Below, one piece after another: positions 34,941-42,978 of a DNA stretch of 49,409 bases. The stretch's first letter is position 1. Every line of letters starts with the position of its first letter. The stretch comes from Candidatus Hodarchaeaceae archaeon (GTDB lineage: Archaea; Hadarchaeota; Hadarchaeia; Hadarchaeales; Hadarchaeaceae). The notes under the pieces are model-generated. The model ran no database searches and was not told where the DNA came from. It worked only from the letters and a program-made list of their open reading frames with translations. The stretch covers positions 1 to 49,409 of the forward strand of contig JASEGJ010000007.1 in NCBI GenBank assembly GCA_030018135.1, given 5' to 3'. The position numbers were made by a program, and so were the translations under genes.

Positions 34941-35516
34941 CTACAATACCCCCTTGGTGCTGGGCACGCCGCGCCTCCCCGGCTCCCTGCGCACCGCCTC
35001 CTTCAGTGCCACCCCCAGAGCCTTGAAAATCGCCTCCGCCTTGTGGTGGTCGTTGCGCCCGCGCATCACTTGCACGTGCAGATTCAGCTTGCCGTTCGCC
35101 GCGAAGGTTTGGAGCAGGTGCGTGACGAGATCTGCGCTCAGGTCGTCCAATCTCTTCTTCGCAAATCTCGCCTCCACATCGGCATACGCGCGCCCGCCGA
35201 GGTCGACTGCCACCAGCACTAGTGCGTCGTCCATTGGCAGGATGGAGTCGCCCGCTCGACGGATGCCCGCCTTTGCGCCGAGCGCCTTGTCCAGGGCAGA
35301 GCCTAGGGCTATCATCACATCCTCCGCGATGTGGTGCTCGAGGTCGCCTCGCGCCCGGACCCTGACGTCGAAGCAGCCGTGCTTCGCAAAGCTGCTGAGC
35401 AGGTGGTCGAAAAACTTTATGCCGGTGTCGACGTCCACCTTGCCCGAGCCGTCCAAATTTATCGCGACATCGACCGCAGTTTCCTTTGTTTTTCTACCGA
35501 CCTTGCCCACCCTCAT
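34941..35516 (-). CDS. hisB: Imidazoleglycerol-phosphate dehydratase HisB
   Basis: A Mn-dependent dehydratase (191 aa). The metal-binding pairs DLEHHIAED and NDHHKAEA are present, as is FFDHLL. It is a stand-alone IGPD without a phosphatase domain, so histidinol-phosphate phosphatase must come from another protein. The start overlaps the hisA stop by 4 nt. Confidence 0.95.
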   Translation of the reverse strand: MRVGKVGRKTKETAVDVAINLDGSGKVDVDTGIKFFDHLLSSFAKHGCFDVRVRARGDLEHHIAEDVMIALGSALDKALGAKAGIRRAGDSILPMDDALVLVAVDLGGRAYADVEARFAKKRLDDLSADLVTHLLQTFAANGKLNLHVQVMRGRNDHHKAEAIFKALGVALKEAVRREPGRRGVPSTKGVL

Positions 35517-36229
35517 TCCGCCACCTCCATCGCCTGCCTAAGCGTGAGCCTGCCCTCGTAAAGGGCCATCCCTATCACCAACCCGGCCGCCCCTGCCTCG
35601 CGGGCCGTCCTCACGTCCTCGACCGAAGCCACCCCTCCAGCCGCGAAGACCGGTATTTTGACGGCCCGCACGAGTTCTCGGATGGCCCCCGCCGCAACGC
35701 CGGCCATCCTTCCCTCGACATCCACGTTCGTAAACAACAGCGACCCGACGCCCATGCGCTCGAACTCCCTCGCCAGCTCGACCGCGGGCCTCTGCGTGGG
35801 CGTGGCCCAACCCTCTATGACCGCCCTGCCAGCCCGGGTGTCGATCGCCGCCATTATCCTCGCCCCGCCAGCGAGTTCGACAAGCTCGCGTGCCAGCTCC
35901 GGCTCCCTTATCATAGCCGTGCTCAGGATCACCCTATCTGCCCCTATCCCAAGGAGTTCGGAAGCCCTTTCAGCTGATCGGATGCCTCCACCGACCTGCA
36001 CTCCCACATTTACGCTTGCCAGCACTTCGGCGATCTTGTTGAAGTTGTCGCCCGTGCCCATAGCGGCATCTAGGTCTATGAGGTGCAGGTAGCGGGCCCC
36101 CTCGGCTATCCATCGTTGGGCGGCTTCCACCGGGTCGCCGTAAACCCGCTCGGTCTCTGGCCTGCCTCCGACCAGCTGGACGCATCGCCCCCTTCTGATG
36201 TCAACGCTTGGGATCACCAACATCATCAT
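35513..36229 (-). CDS. hisA: Phosphoribosylformimino-AICAR-phosphate isomerase HisA
   Basis: A TIM-barrel isomerase (about 239 aa) with catalytic Asp in [14 protein letters not shown] and in [12 protein letters not shown]. The start lies in a run of GTG ATG ATG ATG; the exact one cannot be fixed, and a GTGAAG ribosome-site-like stretch is just upstream. It lies about 20 nt after hisG and overlaps hisB by 4 nt. Confidence 0.94.
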   Translation of the reverse strand: MMMLVIPSVDIRRGRCVQLVGGRPETERVYGDPVEAAQRWIAEGARYLHLIDLDAAMGTGDNFNKIAEVLASVNVGVQVGGGIRSAERASELLGIGADRVILSTAMIREPELARELVELAGGARIMAAIDTRAGRAVIEGWATPTQRPAVELAREFERMGVGSLLFTNVDVEGRMAGVAAGAIRELVRAVKIPVFAAGGVASVEDVRTAREAGAAGLVIGMALYEGRLTLRQAMEVAE

Positions 36230-36248
36230 CACTTCACTGGTGTGTGCA

Positions 36249-37109
36249 TTAAGGCAGGATCCGCTCGATCGGCACCACCAAGATATCGCGGGCCCCAGCC
36301 GCCTTCGCCCTCCTCACCACCTCGTATACCTCGTCCGCATCGACGACCGCCTGCACAGCTAACATGGGCTCCGCGGCCTCCACCCTGGAAATGGTCGGCC
36401 CCGCCATGCCCGGCATCACTCGCTTGATCTCCGGAAGCTTTGCCTCGGGCACGTTCATGAGCACCAGCTTGCGCCCCCTCGCCCTGAGCACGCTGCTGAT
36501 CGCCGTCGTTATGTACTCGATCTTGGTCCCCTTCTCCTGCAGGCTCCTGCGATTCGCGATCAACCGGGCGGTGCTGCTCAATATCGTATCGACGACGCAC
36601 AAGCCGTGCGTGCGCAACGTCGTGCCAGTGCTGATTATGTCAACTATTAGGTCGGCCACCCCTATCAGCGGCGTTATCTCGGTGGCCCCCGTGACGTGCA
36701 CGAGTTCGACCTCGATGCCGCTCTCCCTGAAGTAGCGCTTAGTTATGTTTGGAAATTCCGTCGCAACCCTCATGCCCGGCTTTACGTCGCTTGTCGCCTT
36801 GATGCCGGATTTTTCGTGCGCCGCGACGATCAGCTTCGCTGAGCCATAGCCAAGGTCAAGCAGCTCGACGACATCCCCCCCGCTCTCCTGCACAAGGTCA
36901 TGCCCAGTTATGCCCATGTCCGTCGCTCCCTTCGCCACGAGGTCCGTTACGTCCTGCGCTCGGACGAACACAAGTTCGATTTCCGGGTCGTTCGTCCGCG
37001 CGAAGAGCTGTCGCACATCCCTGTTGATGACCCCTATGCCGGAGTCCTCCAGCAATCTGATCGTCGCCTCCTCCAAGTGCCCCTTCGGGACGGCAATTTT
37101 GACGACCAC
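36249..37109 (-). CDS. hisG: ATP phosphoribosyltransferase HisG, long form
   Basis: Catalyses the committed first step, joining ATP and PRPP. Length 286 aa and the C-terminal ACT-like regulatory domain (after about residue 210) make it the long, hisZ-independent form, which is normally inhibited by histidine. The segments IAVPKGHLEEATI, TDMGITGHDL and DIISTGTTLR (PRPP loop) are clear. The GTG start follows the hisC stop directly, with GGAGGT upstream. Confidence 0.95.
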   Translation of the reverse strand: MVVKIAVPKGHLEEATIRLLEDSGIGVINRDVRQLFARTNDPEIELVFVRAQDVTDLVAKGATDMGITGHDLVQESGGDVVELLDLGYGSAKLIVAAHEKSGIKATSDVKPGMRVATEFPNITKRYFRESGIEVELVHVTGATEITPLIGVADLIVDIISTGTTLRTHGLCVVDTILSSTARLIANRRSLQEKGTKIEYITTAISSVLRARGRKLVLMNVPEAKLPEIKRVMPGMAGPTISRVEAAEPMLAVQAVVDADEVYEVVRRAKAAGARDILVVPIERILP

Positions 37110-38231
37110 CTAACCACCTCCCTTGAATTTTCTTACCGCCACCACGAGCCGCTCGTTCTGGCGCGGGGTACCCACGCTTATTCGAACGTAGCTCGGACCC
37201 GCCCCCCTGAACCTCGATAGGTCGCGGATCAAGATGCCGCGCCTAGCTAGGAATTCGCATAGCCTCGGCGCATCGGTGTCCAGGGGTCTGACGTCCGCCA
37301 TCAGGAAATTTGCATCCGATGGCAGGACGAGCATGCCCGCCTTCGAGAGTTCCCGGCGCAGGTAGTCGCGGCCCGCGCGAACGACGCCCACGACCTTTTG
37401 CAAATATCGCCCGTCGCGCAGGGCTGCCACGGCTGCGGACTGAGCTATGCGATTGACGTTGAATGGGGCGCGAATTCTCTCGAGCGCATCGACGAGTTCC
37501 GGGGACCCGATGGCGTAGCCTATCCTAACGCCCGCCAGCCCGAACGCCTTGGAAAACGTGCGCAGTACGAGCAAGTTCTCGCGCCTCGTCGCTTCCTTGA
37601 CGACGGAATAACCGGCAAACTCCGCGTAGGCCTCGTCTACCACGATAAGCTTGCCGCATGCGATGAGCTTTCGCAAGCCTATCAAGCTGATGCTATTGCC
37701 GGTTGGGTTGTTCGGCCGGCCGATGAAAGCCAGCCTTGCGTCGGACATGGCATCCGAGAGCTCCGCCGCTCGCCACCTGAAGTTTGGCAGCTCGACGAAC
37801 TTCGGCGAGCCGCCATTGACGCGGCAGGCGATTTCGTACATGCTAAAGGTCGGCAGCGGTATCAGCGCTCGATCATTTGGGTCCATGAAGGCTTTACATA
37901 TCAGATCGACTAGCTCGTCCGAGCCGTTTCCGATGGCTATGCACTCGACATCGATGTCCAGGTAGTCGGCGATCGCCCGTTTGAGCTCCCCCGCCCTCGG
38001 GTCGGGATACAGGCCGATATACTTGGCCTCCCGCCTGATTGCCCTGAGCACGCTCGGCGATGGCCCGAGTGGGCTCTCGTTCGAGCTGAGCTTGACGACC
38101 GCCTTCGACTCGATGTCGCACTCGCGCGCGGAGTCGGCGAGCGGGTACACCATGCCCGACCGCGATAGCTCCTCAACGCGCCTTGAGAGCATCCCGCGCA
38201 CTTTCTGACATTTTGGCCTCACGTTCGACAT
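37110..38231 (-). CDS. hisC: Histidinol-phosphate aminotransferase HisC
   Basis: A PLP-dependent fold-type I transaminase (373 aa). The Schiff-base Lys is in RTFSKAFGLAG. RPNNPTGN and VDEAYAEF mark the cofactor site. ATG 38231 is preferred, with GGAGGGG 6 nt upstream, overlapping the stop of the PHP gene by 1 nt (TGATG). It is coupled to the PHP gene, which may supply the next enzyme of the pathway. Confidence 0.94.
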   Translation of the reverse strand: MSNVRPKCQKVRGMLSRRVEELSRSGMVYPLADSARECDIESKAVVKLSSNESPLGPSPSVLRAIRREAKYIGLYPDPRAGELKRAIADYLDIDVECIAIGNGSDELVDLICKAFMDPNDRALIPLPTFSMYEIACRVNGGSPKFVELPNFRWRAAELSDAMSDARLAFIGRPNNPTGNSISLIGLRKLIACGKLIVVDEAYAEFAGYSVVKEATRRENLLVLRTFSKAFGLAGVRIGYAIGSPELVDALERIRAPFNVNRIAQSAAVAALRDGRYLQKVVGVVRAGRDYLRRELSKAGMLVLPSDANFLMADVRPLDTDAPRLCEFLARRGILIRDLSRFRGAGPSYVRISVGTPRQNERLVVAVRKFKGGG

Positions 38232-38887
38232 CACAACCCCTCCAGCAGCAGCTTTGGGTTTTCGACCACTGCCATTTGAGCATCTCCTTCGCTCAACCCA
38301 GCGCCCCTCGCCACCCTCAGCGCCTCCTCCAGCGTCAGCAGCTCATCTGGCGTGTGGGCATCGGTGTTCACGAGCAACTTCGCCTTACTCTCCATCGCCG
38401 TGCGCGCGATCCAGCCGTTTGCCATGCAGTGCCCCTGCCTCGACGTCAACTCGAGGTAGATGCCCCCCTCGTGCGCGCGGTCAGCTTGCTCCTGCGTGAG
38501 CAGCCCCGGGTGCGCGAGGATGTTGACGTCTGACGATGAGAGGGCGGCGTCGTTCGTGCCCTCGTGGACGGGTTCGACCAGCGTTTCGCCGTGGACCACG
38601 ACGAGTTCAGCGCCCAGCCTTCGAGCGAGCCTCGCCAGCTTCGCTATGGTTTTTATCGGCACGTGCGTGAGTTCGGCGCCCGGCACCACGCGGATGTCCA
38701 TGTGGCGATTGAGCTCGGCGGCGACCTTTGCTATCCTCGGCACCACCCAGTCGATGTTCGAGAGGTCGACGTGATCCGTTATCGCGATCGCCTCGTGCCC
38801 GAGGCGTTCAGCCCTGCGCGCCAGCTCGCTCGGCACAAGCTCGCCGTCGCTCAGCAGCGAGTGGGTGTGCAGGTCGATGCGCTTCAT
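38231..38887 (-). CDS. PHP-domain phosphoesterase, candidate histidinol-phosphate phosphatase
   Basis: A trinuclear-metal PHP hydrolase (218 aa). All motifs are present: DLHTHSLLSDGE, ITDHVD, PGAELTH, VVVHGET, ILAHPG and NTDAHTPDE. PHP enzymes include the HisK/HisJ-type histidinol-phosphate phosphatases. No other phosphatase for that step is seen here, and the gene overlaps hisC by 1 nt, so that role is likely. ATG 38887 is preferred because GGGGGA lies just upstream and overlaps the end of the DUF1152 gene. A different phosphoester substrate cannot be excluded. Confidence 0.85.
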   Translation of the reverse strand: MKRIDLHTHSLLSDGELVPSELARRAERLGHEAIAITDHVDLSNIDWVVPRIAKVAAELNRHMDIRVVPGAELTHVPIKTIAKLARLARRLGAELVVVHGETLVEPVHEGTNDAALSSSDVNILAHPGLLTQEQADRAHEGGIYLELTSRQGHCMANGWIARTAMESKAKLLVNTDAHTPDELLTLEEALRVARGAGLSEGDAQMAVVENPKLLLEGL

Positions 38888-39855
38888 TTCTTCCCCCCGT
38901 AGAGCTTGTCGCTCGCGGCGTACTTCTTCCACACGTAGTTCCGCTCAAACGTCAACTCGCTCGGCACGCCCATGCGCTCGAGCACGGCCTGCGCCTCGTC
39001 CAAGCTCTTGGTTTGCACCAATTCCTTGGCGACCTTGCTGATGTTCTCGAAGATGACCCGCGGGTCGAAGTAAAACGTCACCGCCGAGGCGGGCGTGAGC
39101 AAGACCTTGCGATAGCCGCCGCGGATTTCGACCTCGCCCGTCTTGCCCCTCGCGGCCTCCACGGCCAGCGCGGTCGCCTCGGTCCTCGTGCTGCGGATTA
39201 CCTCGTCCAGCAGGCGAAGGTCCTCCGGCGTCAAACCGCGGGCGCCTAGGAAGCCGCCGAGGCTGGCCGCCCGCGCGACGTTCTCGTTCAGCCGCTCGAA
39301 GTTGAGCTCGCCGTCGCTCCCGTAGCCGAGCACCCCTAAAACTGCTGGCACATCTAGATTCACCATGGCGGCGAGCATCATGCTGTCGGCGAGCATGCTG
39401 TGCAGCCCCTGCTCGTTGCCCTCGGCGAGCACATCTCCGCCCACGTCTATGCCCACGAATAGGTCTATGCCCAACCGTTTCATCGCCTCGTTCAGGCCCA
39501 CTATTACGCCCTGCACGCCTTTGTTCAGGTCGACGAGGAGTGTCCTAGCGTTTAAAACCTCGGCCACCGCTGACTCCGTGAACCTTATGCCCTTCGTCGT
39601 CCTCGTCTTGGCGTTCGCCAGCCCGACGGTCTCCGAGAGCAACTCGATCTCGACGATCTCGTCCATGCGCCTCGGCCCGGGCTCGGGGTCTATGACGTAG
39701 CGCTCCCATGTCAGGCCGCCCACGACGGTGCTCAGGCCGAGCCATCGGAGGTAGCGGGCTGTAGGCAAGGTGCCGACGACGTCCCCGCCACCCCCTATGC
39801 CCATGACGAACGCGTAGTTCGATTCGTCGACCAGCGCCTCGAGCGACTTCGCCAC
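38884..39855 (-). CDS. DUF1152 family protein
   Basis: A 323-aa archaeal protein that I recognise as DUF1152. The N-terminal glycine-rich GIGGGGDVVG (residues 19-28) suggests nucleotide binding, and GIDVGGDVL lies in the middle. Its function is not known to me. GTG 39855 has AAGGTGA 4 nt upstream. It is the first gene of the histidine operon, overlapping the PHP gene by 4 nt, and is divergent from an Lrp-type regulator. A link to histidine or nucleotide metabolism is inferred from position only. Confidence 0.8.
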   Translation of the reverse strand: MAKSLEALVDESNYAFVMGIGGGGDVVGTLPTARYLRWLGLSTVVGGLTWERYVIDPEPGPRRMDEIVEIELLSETVGLANAKTRTTKGIRFTESAVAEVLNARTLLVDLNKGVQGVIVGLNEAMKRLGIDLFVGIDVGGDVLAEGNEQGLHSMLADSMMLAAMVNLDVPAVLGVLGYGSDGELNFERLNENVARAASLGGFLGARGLTPEDLRLLDEVIRSTRTEATALAVEAARGKTGEVEIRGGYRKVLLTPASAVTFYFDPRVIFENISKVAKELVQTKSLDEAQAVLERMGVPSELTFERNYVWKKYAASDKLYGGKK

Positions 39856-39886
39856 CGCATCACCTTGCAGGAATTCGCGCTATTTG

Positions 39887-39897
39887 TATATAAATTT
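39887..39897 (-). promoter_or_regulatory. TATA box for the histidine operon
   Basis: On the minus strand AAAATTTATATA ends about 30 nt before the GTG of the DUF1152 gene. It is a strong archaeal TATA sequence. Confidence 0.5.
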
Positions 39898-39941
39898 TAC
39901 TAAAATACATTAAAAGTAAAAAATATTTCCAATAAATCGAA

Positions 39942-39954
39942 AATTATATATAAT
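39942..39954 (+). promoter_or_regulatory. TATA box for the Lrp-type regulator
   Basis: AATTATATATAATG is centred about 50 nt before the GTG start, so transcription would begin near 39975 with a leader of about 22 nt. Confidence 0.5.
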
Positions 39955-39985
39955 GTTTACCAAATAGCGGGTAATCGGCGCGCAA

Positions 39986-39995
39986 GGAACGTTCC
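39986..39995. promoter_or_regulatory. Palindrome GGAACGTTCC next to the Lrp start
   Basis: A perfect 10-bp palindrome lies 2 nt before the GTG start of the regulator, in the transcribed leader. It is a plausible autoregulatory operator and could also affect the divergent histidine promoter about 90-100 nt away. It also provides the purine-rich ribosome-site stretch AAGGA. Confidence 0.4.
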
Positions 39996-39997
39996 GG

Positions 39998-40456
39998 GTG
40001 GAAGTCTTGGAACTGGATCCGACCGACGTAAAGCTGCTAAACCTGCTCCAGGCCGACGCCAAGGCATCGTACGCCCAACTCGCGAGGAGGCTGGACATAA
40101 GCTCTTCGGGCGTGCACAAGCGGATAAAGCGGTTGGTCGACGCGGGCGTCATCAAAAAGTTCGCGGCGGTCGTCGACCCATCGGTTGTCGGCAAAAAATT
40201 GAAGGCGTTCATAGGCATCTCGACCGCCCCCGGCACCTGCGGCGAGGTGATAGCTCAGCTCGGCAAGCATCCCGAGGTGCTGGAGATCCACGAGGTGGCG
40301 GGCGAGCACGACCTGTTCGTGAAGCTTATCACCGAGGACACGCTGAGGCTCAACGAGCTGTTGCACGAGATCGATAGCATACCCGGCGTGAGCAGCACGC
40401 GGACGCTTGTGGTGCTTAAGACCGAAAAGGAGACGGGCTCGATCCCGCTTGGGTAG
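39998..40456 (+). CDS. Lrp/AsnC-family transcriptional regulator
   Basis: A 152-residue feast/famine regulator. The N-terminal winged helix (about residues 6-55, with LARRLDISSSGVHKRIKRL) binds DNA. The C-terminal RAM/ACT domain (about 68-140) should bind an amino acid effector. It is divergent from the DUF1152-PHP-his operon and shares its promoter region, so it probably controls histidine synthesis and itself. The start is GTG 39998. Confidence 0.9.
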   Translation: MEVLELDPTDVKLLNLLQADAKASYAQLARRLDISSSGVHKRIKRLVDAGVIKKFAAVVDPSVVGKKLKAFIGISTAPGTCGEVIAQLGKHPEVLEIHEVAGEHDLFVKLITEDTLRLNELLHEIDSIPGVSSTRTLVVLKTEKETGSIPLG

Positions 40457-40494
40457 TTTTAAAACGGTGAAAGGAGGCGCCAAGTGAGATCATC

Positions 40495-41538
40495 CTATAC
40501 CTCAGGCGTTTGGAGCAACGGGGCTTCGTCAGAAAACAAGCGAGGGGCCGCTACCTTTTTTGCTTCAACGAGCATTACTGCACCATACCATCGAACGCCA
40601 ATTGCTTTAAAATTATGTTTTTTCAGCATTTCTGCAACCTCGTCGCTGTTGAAGAACCGGACCCGGTGTCCCACCCTTTCGCTAACGTAGAAAAACGCCC
40701 TCATCAGGGGGTTTGGCCTCGGCGGATAGCAAACGATGCTCACCAATAGCTTGGAATCATCCTTTAAGACCCTCGACATCTCAGCCAACGCCTTTTCTGG
40801 TTGCGGAAACAAGTTGAGCGAAGCTTGGCAGGTCAAGCCGTCGAAAGTTTTGTCCTTGAATGGCAACCCCTCGGCATCGCCATTTAAGAAGGTGATGTTC
40901 TTCAAACCCCTTCGCTCGGCCTTCCTCTTCCCCAGCTTAAGCATTTCCAGGGCGATGTCGATCCCAAAAATTTGACCGCGTGGGCCGACCGTCCTGCTCA
41001 GCTCCCTCGCAACCAGCCCCGTCCCAGTGGCGACATCGAGAAATATCTCGCCCCCGCCGGAGCTGGCCATCTTGGCCGTGATCCTAGCGAGCCCTTGATA
41101 CGAAAAGCCGTAGACAATAGATGGGACGATCAACCTTCCCCACTCGTACATGAAGGCCGTCCGGGCGAAATCCTCCTCTATAAATTTTTTCGATATATAG
41201 CTCCTTTCTTCGGGGCTCAACTCCTCGTATTTCAATTCCTTGATGGCCCGGCCGCAGTTGGGGCACAGCACGATTTCGCCCCTGAGGCCGACGAAGGATG
41301 ACCAGGGCTCCCGAACGGCCTCAACCTGCCTCTTGCACCCATCGCAAAATTGGATATTTTTAGGGGGTTTTTCCTCCAGCGTGGGGATCCCGTCTTCGAT
41401 GATGTAATCGTTCCCGCAGCGCTTACATGCGATTTCTCCGCGCAATATCTCCTGCCCCTCTCGCTCGCGAATGCTCAAGCTAAAATCCGAGCTTTTGCAT
41501 GTTGGGCAAAGCAGGTACCGAACGATCTCTCTTTTCAT
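40495..41538 (-). CDS. SAM-dependent methyltransferase with N-terminal zinc ribbons
   Basis: A 347-residue protein. It starts MKREIVRYLLCPTC and has a Trm112-like zinc element (CPTC/CKRC), a second zinc ribbon (CDGC/CPNC), and then a class I methyltransferase domain (about residues 120-330) with motif I FLDVATGTGLV and a UbiE-like core. The substrate may be a quinone, lipid or other small molecule. ATG 41538 is chosen because GGAAAGG directly precedes it and a TATA element is well placed. It ends 38 nt from the converging lrp gene. Confidence 0.82.
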   Translation of the reverse strand: MKREIVRYLLCPTCKSSDFSLSIREREGQEILRGEIACKRCGNDYIIEDGIPTLEEKPPKNIQFCDGCKRQVEAVREPWSSFVGLRGEIVLCPNCGRAIKELKYEELSPEERSYISKKFIEEDFARTAFMYEWGRLIVPSIVYGFSYQGLARITAKMASSGGGEIFLDVATGTGLVARELSRTVGPRGQIFGIDIALEMLKLGKRKAERRGLKNITFLNGDAEGLPFKDKTFDGLTCQASLNLFPQPEKALAEMSRVLKDDSKLLVSIVCYPPRPNPLMRAFFYVSERVGHRVRFFNSDEVAEMLKKHNFKAIGVRWYGAVMLVEAKKVAAPRLFSDEAPLLQTPEV

Positions 41539-41568
41539 CCTTTCCCACTTCAAAAAGGTCGCCCCACG

Positions 41569-41577
41569 GATATATTT
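41569..41577 (-). promoter_or_regulatory. TATA box for the methyltransferase
   Basis: AAATATATC on the minus strand is centred about 35 nt before the methyltransferase ATG. Confidence 0.45.
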
Positions 41578-41819
41578 GATGATGGTTTGTGGCAAAATCG
41601 AGTTCGCTCAAAGGAGCAGGCATAGAACGCCATGCCATCAAAAGCCCTATTGGCATCCTCAGGGCAACTTTCATGTGCAGGTTAAATACCTGTTGATCGC
41701 CAACGAACGCTACTTGACATCTTTCTCCTGTTTTTCTGTGTCGACAAAAATGGTGCCCCACCGATAAATCCGGCGGAAACTACTTATGGGCTCTTGGAGA
41801 GGCTAGAGAGGGTAATTCA

Positions 41820-42812
41820 ATGGCTGATGAGTACGAGAGGGCGGCGGACGAGGTGAGGAAGCTGTTTCAAGAGAGGGGCGGTAAAATTTTGGAGGATTTG
41901 ACGGCTAGCATCTTGGGGGAAAAAATCGAATGCGACGAAACCAAGGAGGCGTTATCCCACTTCGCGTCCTACTGGCGCGATCTCGTCAGGCCCTCGCTGG
42001 TCTCGCTAGCTTGCGAGGCGGTGGGCGGGGATCCCTCGGTCGTCGCCCCGATAGGAAAGTCCCTGAGCCTCCTCAGCGGAGCCACGGACGTACACGACGA
42101 CATAATAGACAGGACGATGACGAAGGAGAAGAGAAACACCGTCCTCGGAGGGTTCGGGGGCGATATTGCCCTGCTGGCCGGGGATGCCCTGATCTTCAAG
42201 GGATTTGCGGAGTTCTTCGAGGGCCTCATGAAATTGGAGATCCCGCCCGAGAAAAAGTCTGCCGTAGTTCGCGCGGTCAAGGAGCTATATTTCGAGATGT
42301 GCGATGGCGAAGCCCTGGAGCTGAGGTTCAGGGCTCGGACCGACGTTGAGCCGGAAGAATACCTTCGAGTGGTGAGGAAGAAAGCCGCAGATATCGAAGC
42401 CTTGACGCGCGTTGGGGCGATGCTGGGCGGGGGGAGTGAGGAACAAACAAAGACTCTTGGGGAGTACGGTAGGCTTTTGGGCATGATTGTACTCTTGAGA
42501 AACGACCTCGAGGACTTACTGAATTTCGACGCCGTGGACTCGAGGATAACAAACGAGAGCCTTCCGCTACCCATACTTTATGCTCTGAAAAACGATGAAA
42601 AAAAGGCAGGTATCCTTGCCATTTTGAAAAATGGGGAAGTAAAAGGGGCGGAAGCTGAAAGACTATTAAAATTAGTTTCGGAAGCCGGAGGACTGGACAA
42701 GCTTTGGGAAATGTTTAGGGGGCTCAAGGCTCAAGCTAACAAAAAGGTTGGAAATAAAAAAATATTTAAAACTATTCTAGAAGCAACCGTTCCCGAGAGC
42801 CCTGAGATCTAG
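41820..42812 (+). CDS. Polyprenyl synthase-like protein
   Basis: A 330-aa member of the trans-isoprenyl diphosphate synthase fold. The first aspartate-rich motif is intact (VHDDIIDR), followed by the TVLGGFGGDIALLAGD stretch. The second motif, usually DDxxD, reads NDLED. That change may alter chain length, or turn the protein into a non-canonical synthase or a regulatory subunit. Its ATG is preceded by GAGAGGGT. No other isoprenoid gene is nearby. Confidence 0.8.
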   Translation: MADEYERAADEVRKLFQERGGKILEDLTASILGEKIECDETKEALSHFASYWRDLVRPSLVSLACEAVGGDPSVVAPIGKSLSLLSGATDVHDDIIDRTMTKEKRNTVLGGFGGDIALLAGDALIFKGFAEFFEGLMKLEIPPEKKSAVVRAVKELYFEMCDGEALELRFRARTDVEPEEYLRVVRKKAADIEALTRVGAMLGGGSEEQTKTLGEYGRLLGMIVLLRNDLEDLLNFDAVDSRITNESLPLPILYALKNDEKKAGILAILKNGEVKGAEAERLLKLVSEAGGLDKLWEMFRGLKAQANKKVGNKKIFKTILEATVPESPEI

Positions 42813-42890
42813 CCCATAATTGGCAAGACCCTAGAGCCAAACTCGTACTGGTGAATACTTCAGCCTCATTCCCATTTCTCCTTTTGTATG

Positions 42891-42905
42891 TATGTTGCAC
42901 ACATA
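42891..42905. promoter_or_regulatory. Inverted repeat upstream of the transporter
   Basis: TATGT-TGCAC-ACATA sits about 20 nt before a TATA-like ATAAATAA (42923-42930) and 75 nt before the transporter ATG. The ATGT/ACAT arms resemble PadR-type operators. Confidence 0.3.
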
Positions 42906-42978
42906 TACATTAAAAAAAAACCATAAATAAACCTTTCTATACTGGCTCAGGTGAAGAAAAAAGGGGTGGCATGAGAAA

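Noticed and set aside
34555-35541. Long plus-strand open frame over hisF/hisB
   Set aside because: Antisense to clear hisF, hisB and hisA coding sequence; Ser/Arg-rich and without motifs.
40484-40690. Short plus-strand ORF with good ribosome site after lrp
   Set aside because: It overlaps the methyltransferase end in antisense and its translation is not protein-like; kept only as a possible rearrangement trace.
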